NCBI GenBank assembly: GCA_025084515.1 | Contig: JAJAGP010000436.1 | Location: forward strand, 317,152 to 381,151 | Origin: Ancistrus triradiatus | Lineage: Eukaryota > Chordata > Actinopteri > Siluriformes > Loricariidae | Length of the DNA: 64,000 bases | Direction: 5' to 3' | In this document: piece by piece, positions 57,435 through 64,000 of the stretch | Numbering within the stretch: the stretch's first letter is position 1 | Layout of the letters: each line of letters begins with the position of its first letter | Program-made: the position numbers and the translations under genes | The notes under the pieces: generated by a model | What the model saw: the letters and a program-made list of their open reading frames with translations, nothing else | What the model was told of the DNA's origin: nothing | Databases searched by the model: none

Positions 57435-59202
57435 AGTGAGTGAGTGAGAGAGTGACATTACAGCTGGACGTAGACACCTGATCAGCGTTACTGTCAAGCC
57501 ATTTGGGTCTTCAAAAAGTGTAAACTGTGTAATGTATGCCACACATTCTTAAAACATTAATTCCATGGAAATGACCAACCTTTTAAATAATGACAGCAAG
57601 CCGATTTAGCTTTTCCTATTAAAAATAATTTATTCCAGAACAACATATAAATAATTCTTGAAACACAATACAGATAATGTTTGTTGTGAATAAATACCAA
57701 ACACTCCCCACTCCGGAAAAAAAGGTAATATTTTGTCATCTAGGTCTATAGTTGGAATGTCTCTATGTCAGAAGTCAGAAATACCTCAACTAATTTCAGA
57801 GCAGCTTATTAAGTTCTGTGCAAATTGGTGAGCATCTGAATTGAATTCAGATTCAGTAGTTGAAGAGCAGATACTCAATTCCTACTCATGATCAGACAGT
57901 GAACTTGTTCTTGAATGAGCCGTTTGACTAAAGCACAGGTCTGCCTGCCTGCGTGGTTCTATTGGTCGCATTTCACCACGACATTAGATGTTCGGAATGG
58001 GAGTTACACATTGCAGCCAGACTAGCCAAAAAACGTTTCTCCATGCTCATCTCTATGCAAGCACTGGGAACGATAGTCAAAAAGACATTCTGGCATACCA
58101 AACGTATGCAATAGTGGCATTGCGTGAACGTAGCAAAAGTACAGCCGAGAGAATGAAAAGAGTGGAAAAGAAATGATTATTCACAATTCTAGAAGAGGAT
58201 ATGCACAACACAGGTTAGTTCACATCAGTGCCTATAGCCTGTGTCTAACATGTCTATCTTGTTAAGGATTTCACTCCATGTGTGGTTCCTCCTTTACGTT
58301 TTAGACTGCTTCATAAGTGTTAAGACGTTTGTCGTTGCTTAAGGAGGTGCGGTGCAGAACCTGTTTTATTGCACTTCGGAATTTCTTTGTAGCTATATAA
58401 GGAAATGTCAGAAATATCCAGCATTGCCCAGCTAATAAAAAAGAGCAAATAAAGTCCAACAAGGCAAAATCAGGTGAGTAATAATTTCAAGAGCAAGCAG
58501 GCCACAAAAAGTGAGCAATGAAAAACAAAAACAATAAAAACCCAACAATCTCAAAGGCAACAGGTCCATACTGACAGCAGACATCAAAGGGTGCAGTGGG
58601 AAATAAAACTGGAGCTCTGCTTTGCAAACTGGCATTGGCACTTTAACTACACTGTATCAAATAAACTGTCTTTAGGAATCCTCTGAAACCCTGTAACCAT
58701 CTCTTGTATTTTTTTCGAGGCCCCACTGGTTTTATGCACTACACAGTGGCAATGTACATTGGCTTGGTCATACTCGTTTCTGGAAATAACTTTGGTCGAA
58801 TTGATGTTGCGTTTTTTCAGCTCACGATCTGAAATAAAACACGGATCGTTTTAAGACACTCCCCGCCCAATTTTCAGCAATTGACAAAATCGATTGTAGT
58901 CTCGTTACCCTGTTCGATACAAATCACAGATACCACAGACTTTTGCAACTGGATGCCAGCGTTTCATCAGTTTCTTTAACGTTGACAGACCAGCGTCTGT
59001 CTTCTACACATCAGACAAAACAAAAAAAAAATGATCAAAGCTGCTTGAGAGGTAAAATGCCAGCTTTACAGCACTGGCTCTTTTAGTGACACCCAAATCA
59101 AGTGGCTTTGTTTAGCGGCAGGATTCCGTCTAGCAGAGGATTTACACACTTTGATGTGCAAAGGTTTTCTTGCCCTCTTTGGAAAATAAAAAACAGGTAG
59201 CA
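57435..59202 (-). other. Intergenic and tnfaip3 3' untranslated region
   Basis: No repeats recognised. The tnfaip3 3' UTR runs leftward from 59202. A minus-strand AATAAA at 58365-58370 is one candidate poly(A) signal, and another is at about 57628. The boundary cannot be fixed by eye. An open frame at 57988-58176 was not accepted as a gene. Confidence 0.4.
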
Positions 59203-62200
59203 TCAGCCCCGGTAGATCTGCTTAAAGTGGTCGCACTCATTGCAGTAACCTTGCTTGTCCTGGTTGGCGTAGTGGTCGCAGCCCTGCGTCTTGCAGCGCT
59301 GCTTGCTTTTCTCTTTGGGTGCGTGGGCACGGCGGCCTTCCCTATGCCCGCCGCGACTTAGGCAGTCCGGGCATAAGTCCGTGCAACCTGGTGATACGTT
59401 TTTACAACCGGTGCGTCGACATTGGGTCTGGCTGAGTGTCGCCGCTGGACGTGATTTGGATGCCCGCTGAGGAAAAATAATAAGAAATAAATCAATAAAA
59501 CACAGAAGATTTATGTTTGGGTTCACTTACAAATGTGTAGAGAGAGAGTCAGTCAGGCTTTTGCTACCTGTGATTTCCAGCCTAATCTAATTGATTAAAC
59601 AGCCATTACAGTACTGTGCAAAAGTCTTAGGCCACCATTAGATGGTATAAAGACTGCGAAATATATAATGATTCCACAGTCTCTTTAATACCAGAAAATA
59701 GAGGGAATTTGTATGCAGCATTAAAACTGACAAAAAACAGCTTATACAGAGGACGGTCAAAAGTATTTAGTGTGACATCTGGATGCCAAGTTGTCCCTTA
59801 TACAGTCCAATGAAGCTCAGGAATGGTCTTTTTGGAAGGTACCAGTCAAACACTTTTTCAGAAGAGGAACAGAGTGAAAAGGCTAAGATAGACTAAAGCT
59901 CACAAAGACTGGAAAGAAGATCAGCGGAAAAGTGAATCAAAAGTGACGAATTCAAGTTTTAAATATTTAGGTTGTAAATATAATCATTGACACTGTTATA
60001 TATGGTCATTACACCACTGCAAAAACAAATCGAATGGTGGCCTAAAACTTTTGCACAGTACTGTACAAGTACTCCCCATTTTACAATTACTATATTTTGA
60101 CTCTACGATGGGAATTCGATACTAAACATAAATACACATTCGGCAGAAACCGACCTCTGAACTTTGAATTTCAAATTTTCCTGACCAAGTCATACATGGT
60201 ATAGGCAGTACTCTCCCGCACTGATGTACGGAGTCACGTGGCGGGGGTGCTGGGAAATGTATTGAGGAAAAGCCGGGGTTGCGCAATACCCGTTTAGTGT
60301 TTTTCACTTTCAGTACATCATTCAATAAATTTCAAGACATACTCAATACTTTATTATAAAATAAGCCTTATGTTAAGCCCTGTTAATGGCCAACTGTAGT
60401 TTAATGGAAGTGTTTTAAGGATGTTTAAGGTTACATGCTTGATACTCTCCTGCACTCGGCAGCGCGCCATTTAGGGAGTCACGTGGCGGGAAATGTAGTT
60501 ACGAAAAGTCCTGGTCACGTCCGTGTTTGAAGCATAAAGGGCTACGCTATGCCATATAGCATATATTAATCTCATGGGTGCATGATATGATAAATTCAAC
60601 TTCCTATAGATTTGTCAGACCCTATCCCCATCATAACGCAGGACTACCTGTATATGTTAACCACAGATCTTAAATACGTAGAATAAAGCTACACTGGTGC
60701 CATTTATCTAAGCTTAACACTGAACGTCAACAGGATTACACGTTAGGGTTTTGGGCAAGCTTAACAAAACAGCGGACTCACCACAACAACTGGCGGGGAA
60801 GTGGAACCTCTGCTAGCAGCTGCCGTGAGTCTGGCGCTCTGCTCCTTCACGTAGCACTTGTTGCAGTAGCCTTCTAGCATAGCCTTGCCCACTGCGCCAC
60901 AGCCCTGTCCTCGACATCGCAGGTTCTGAAAACCTGCCTCTGACGTTTGCCTGGGCTCCACAACCGCTGGAGATGCCTCTGTGTCAGCGACAACACCACA
61001 GTCAATAAGAATACTAAATCTAATCAAATGACACAGTGTCTGTCGGGGGTCGTCCCATAACGTTCTTTGAAGTAACGTTACGTAATAAGCTCCCCAGATA
61101 AGTACAGTCACAGGCGTCACTAGCGTCGCCTTCTATAGTGTCAATACACTGTACAGCTAGATAAGGTATGGTATGGTAAATGAACACCCATCAATGTATG
61201 GCCCCAAATTTGAGAAACTTCACCGGCCTACAAATGAAACCCAATTACAGGTGTGCGCCATGTAACATCCATCCAATCAACGTCTGGTTTTATAATATTT
61301 CAGAATCATAAACGAAATAAAAACCTGTCTTATATACATCTACTTCACTTTGGAATGACAGAAAAGTAGTATGAGCAATCCCCGAAATTTTCATTCTCTG
61401 TCTTAATTAAGGTTACTATTTAAAATAAAACACTGTGTAAAGTATCTAAAACTTCCACGTGACTACGGTATAGTCCAATCAACGTCCTGTTTCACAGAAC
61501 ATAATACGGACATTAAACAGCTTATAAAAGAACTGGCACAAGTTATTAAGGCAAGCAGAAGAGTGAAGTGTTAGGGAAGCGTAAATCATTATTAAATACT
61601 ATTTTTTATTGTCTGTGACATTTATATAATAAATCCTATTTTCCTTGTGATAGTAGTAGTAATAATAATAATAATAATGTATATAGACAATGTATATACA
61701 GTACTATGCAAAAGTCTTAGGTCACCATTAGATTTTAACAATGGTATTATTACTATATATAACCTGTTCCAGTTCCAAAAAACTGGTTTCTTGGCTGCCA
61801 CCCTTCCAAAAAGATCATTCCAAATCAAACTTCTTCAGTCTGTAGAATGATCACCTTGGCAACCTATTGCTCAAGTGTAAGGGGAGGTCACACTGAATTG
61901 AATTTTGAATTTTGCATACAAATTTCTGGTATTTTCTGATTGTATTCTAATAAAATAAACTGAGGAATACATTATATATAATTATTACATCATAGCTACA
62001 ATAGTTAATTCATTCATTCATTCAGAGTCACAGAAAAGCTGGTGCCTAGTGGGCGGCATAGGGTGCAAGGCAGGAACAACCCTAGACGGAGGGCACATAC
62101 ATTCATACACTATGGGCACTTTAGAAACACCAATTAACCTAACAACCATCTTTGGGAGGAAACCGGAGTACCTAGAGTAAACCCATGCTGACATGGGGAG

Positions 62201-63530
62201 GGCATGCAAACACCACACACAGGACTGTGATGGTATGGGTAAGGTACTGGACTATGGACCAGAAGGTCCTGGGTTCAAATCCCACCTCTGCCAAGCTGCC
62301 ACTGTTGGGTCCTTGAGCAAGGCCCTTAACCCACAATTGCTTGGATTGTAAGACTGTATCAGTTGTAAGTCGCTATGGATAAGGGCGTCTGCTAAATGCT
62401 GTAAATGTAAATGAGAGGCCGAGGTCGGGATCGAACCAGGGACACTGGAGCTGTGAGGCATCCTCGCTAACTGTTGCACCATGCTAAAACAAAGATTCAT
62501 CCATGTGTGTCGATATGTATACATCTAATGGTGGCCTAAGACTTTTGCACAACACTGAATGTTGGTCATCATGATTGACATTAATATATCACTCATGATT
62601 TAGGGAACATGCATGCAGCCCATAAGCTATAACAGACAATGCGCTTTCATTCAGCACCATATTGTAGATTGGTTTCACTTACGGTGATTTGTCTGATAGT
62701 CCACGAAGCAAATGGTGCAGAATCCTAACTTCTCCGGGGTGCCAAAAAACGTGCAGCCCGAACGCTTGCACTGTCGCGCTGTCTGCGTGTGCCAGTTGTG
62801 AGCAGCTGTGCCAGGATGCTCCTGCTCTCTGGATGGCACCCACGCCGTGGCTTCCACCCTGGGTTCTTGCTGCTGGGCAACAGCATTCCTCTGCAAGCAG
62901 GGCGTACAAAGGCCATTGAACGTCCGAAAGGTCTCTTGGCGACACGCGCTACAGCGTTCGCCATCTCTGTCTCTATCTTTCTCTCGTTCCCGCATAGTCT
63001 GTCCCCACTGAGCGTGACCCCAGCCGTGGGCAGGGCCCTGGGGCTGTCCGTTGCCTGCCTGCCGGGCATTGAAGCAGCGTTCGCACAGGCCGTCGTGCTC
63101 TACGCTCAGTGTGAACAAGCAGCCGGGTGTCTTGCACTTCATGGCGTGCGTCTCGCTGTAGAGGCTCAGGCTAGGTGCGGTCGGCGGTGCCGAGCGCGGG
63201 CTGGGGATCGTGGGCTCGGACGGCGCGTTGGCGTGGTTGGTCCGATTGGCGCGGCTGGAAACAGCCTCGTGCTTGCCATTGGCCCGGCGCTTCTCAAAGC
63301 ACTCGTGGCAGTGCGGCTGCGTGTCCACCGAGACGTAGAACGTGCATCGTGGTGTGGCGCAGCGAATCTCAATCAGCGACAACTGCGAGACGGAGAAGGG
63401 AGGCGTCCGCTGTGACGTGGGAGCCCACAACGCATCCTTGTCCTCCTGCCACCGCTTGTACTCGTGGTTCACCAGCTGAAGGTAGTCTTCCATCAGGTTC
63501 ATGTCCTCAGGCAGATTGCCCTCATCAAGG
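59203..63530 (-). CDS. tnfaip3: TNF alpha-induced protein 3 (A20), 3' three coding exons with all seven A20 zinc fingers; 5' partial
   Basis: Coding exons in transcript order: 63530-62683, 60978-60782, 59466-59203 (stop 59205-59203). Phases join (the CAC-C|AG-GCA junction gives His-Gln-Ala) to 435 complete codons. The fragment starts LDEGNLPEDMNL, matching the human stretch just after the OTU domain. Seven A20-type fingers keep all four cysteines each: C57/62/74/77, C132/137/149/152, C193/196/208/211, C254/259/271/274, C304/309/321/324, C364/369/380/383, C406/411/423/426 (fragment numbering). A20 is a cytosolic ubiquitin-editing enzyme that restrains NF-kB and cell-death signalling; fingers 4 and 7 are the known ubiquitin-binding ones. 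QLSLIEIRC before finger 1 keeps the serine aligned, from memory, with the mammalian IKK-beta site. The finger 3-4 linker (~40 aa) is much shorter than in human. The OTU exons lie past base 64000. The 62675-63571 open frame runs into introns on both sides. Confidence 0.96.
59608..60065. mobile_element. Non-autonomous Tc1/mariner-type MITE in tnfaip3 intron
   Basis: ACAGTACTGTGCAAAAGTCT with TAGGCCACCATT at the left is mirrored by AATGGTGGCCTAAAACTTTT with GCACAGTACTGT at the right. The interior (~400 bp) has only decayed transposase-like phrases (GAAGATCAGCGGAAAAGTG). TA flanks fit Tc1/mariner insertion. Confidence 0.85.
60066..60650. repeat. Partial copies of a dispersed repeat (CATCATAA..GGAC.ACCTG type)
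   Basis: Twice over, GGAGTCACGTGGCGGG... occurs (60231 and 60475) with similar text before it (TACTCTCCCGCACTGATGTA / GATACTCTCCTGCACTCGGC), indicating a local duplication of ~240 bp. The ends read GTACAAGTACTCCCC and CGCAGGACTACCTGTATATG. Confidence 0.55.
61300..61530. repeat. Unassigned dispersed repeat, copy in tnfaip3 intron
   Basis: GACAGAAAAGTAGTATGAGC, AAACACTGTGTAAAGTATCT and ATCAACGTCCTGTTTCACAG match 36657, 36798 and 36848. Confidence 0.6.
62012..62485 (-). repeat. tRNA-like teleost repeat, split by a SINE
   Basis: Reverse reading gives GGTGCAACAGTTAGCGAGG, CACAGCTCCAGTGTCCC, then, beyond the SINE, TGTGTGGTGTTTGCATGCCC and CTAGGCACCAGCTTTTCTGT. This is the family order with a 193-base interruption. 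Confidence 0.75.
62221..62413 (+). repeat. V-SINE-like SINE nested in the tRNA-like repeat
   Basis: GGTAAGGTACTGGACTATGG, box-B-like GGTTCAAATCCC, CTGCCAAGCTGCCACTGTTG and GATAAGGGCGTCTGCTAAAT are all present. It is the innermost of three nested elements. Confidence 0.85.
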
Positions 63531-63599
63531 CTGATGGAGATAAGTGGGAAGAGTTCAATATGATAAACCATTAGTCACTGTACTAGGCGTGATATACAC

Positions 63600-64000
63600 C
63601 ATTTAGGCAAAAGTTTGTGGACACCCTATCTAATCTGTTCACTTTAACGACCGAGGTCTTAAAATTATAATAAATGGTAATAGGAAATAAAAATCTCTCT
63701 TTTAACTCCTGACGTTGCGGCCCTAAACAGCTGGTCATGTTAACACCCAATCAACGCCGAGGCGGGAGGTTAAGAGCGGACGTCACACTTGTTTGCTCAC
63801 ATTTGGACTAGAGACGATTCTAACTCAGTTGTTGCGTTTAGAGACTTTTTATGCAAGTTACTCATGTTTTTGTGGATACTACTTATTTGTAACAAGCTGT
63901 AAATGGTGTCTGTCCTATTGTTAGTAGTACTCCTTTGTTTGTCCCCACACTACCTGTATATTCTCTCTCAACTACAACTATATAAACTAGTTCACATTCT
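63600..64000 (+). repeat. TATA-containing dispersed repeat, copy 3, runs off window end
   Basis: GTTCACTTTAACGACCGAGG, TTTAGAGACTTTTTATGCAA, TACTTATTTGTAACAAGCTG and CTATATAAACTAGTTCAC are in the same order as 38790-39310. It begins after GCAAAAGTTTGTGGACACCC (63608), which resembles another Tc1 end. It lies inside a tnfaip3 intron. Confidence 0.65.

Larger units (their letters stand above)
61697..62557. mobile_element. Tc1/mariner-type MITE carrying nested repeats, tnfaip3 intron
   Basis: The ends ACAGTACTATGCAAAAGTCT and AATGGTGGCCTAAGACTTTT with GCACAACACTG match the 59608-60065 MITE. Within it lies a tRNA-like repeat (62012-62220 and 62414-62485), which is itself split by a V-SINE (62221-62413). 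Confidence 0.85.

Noticed and set aside
57988..58176. Small open frame of 62 codons downstream of tnfaip3.
   Set aside because: No homology I recognise, no promoter or splice support; such frames are expected by chance.
62789..63534. Large + strand open frames opposite tnfaip3 (208 and 119 codons).
   Set aside because: They are shadows of the GC-rich tnfaip3 exon on the other strand, whose zinc-finger frame is unambiguous.

Overview
This 64 kb window is nuclear DNA of a vertebrate, almost certainly a ray-finned (teleost) fish. The evidence is four intron-split, recognisably vertebrate genes, canonical GT-AG introns, many Tc1/mariner relics, tRNA-derived V-SINE-type repeats, a Rex1/L2-like LINE fragment and long microsatellites. 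An otophysan fish (characin or catfish group) is my guess from the repeat types, but the sequence alone does not prove it. No prokaryotic features, CRISPR arrays, rRNA genes or true tRNA genes were seen.

Genes, left to right. (1) dnaaf10/wdr92 (+, 714..4886): the last seven coding exons of a WD40 dynein-assembly factor; the first ~61 codons lie left of the window. (2) psmb1 (-, 10669..16135): the complete six-exon proteasome beta-6 subunit, 237 aa, with a YY1+ETS-like housekeeping promoter site upstream. (3) perp (+, 26734..37146): a complete three-exon tetraspan PMP22/claudin-family p53 effector, 185 aa, with long introns and a ~950-bp 3' UTR. (4) tnfaip3/A20 (-, 59203..63530): the last three coding exons, carrying all seven A20 zinc fingers; the OTU deubiquitinase exons lie right of the window. 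From memory, PERP and TNFAIP3 are also neighbours in mammals, which supports both calls.

Between and inside the genes the DNA is dominated by mobile elements. At least five Tc1/mariner families are present, all broken as far as read. There are about ten V-SINE-like copies, a LINE nested inside a Tc1 element (16390..19110), two long fold-back elements (7008..7711 and 47220..48021), several hairpin MITEs, and a satellite-like tandem array (about 53538..55600) interrupted by a composite Tc1 and a MITE. The tnfaip3 intron at 61697..62557 holds a three-level nest of repeats. Low-complexity tracts include two (TA)n blocks around a pyrimidine block (22684..22969), a (TTG)n block (45044..45164) and a CCCTG pentamer array (43571..43628).

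The genes do not form an operon or obvious pathway. Two of them, perp and tnfaip3, act in apoptosis/epithelial adhesion and NF-kB control. I found no convincing new biochemical system. The most interesting unexplained structures are the repeat architectures and three dispersed families whose class I could not assign.
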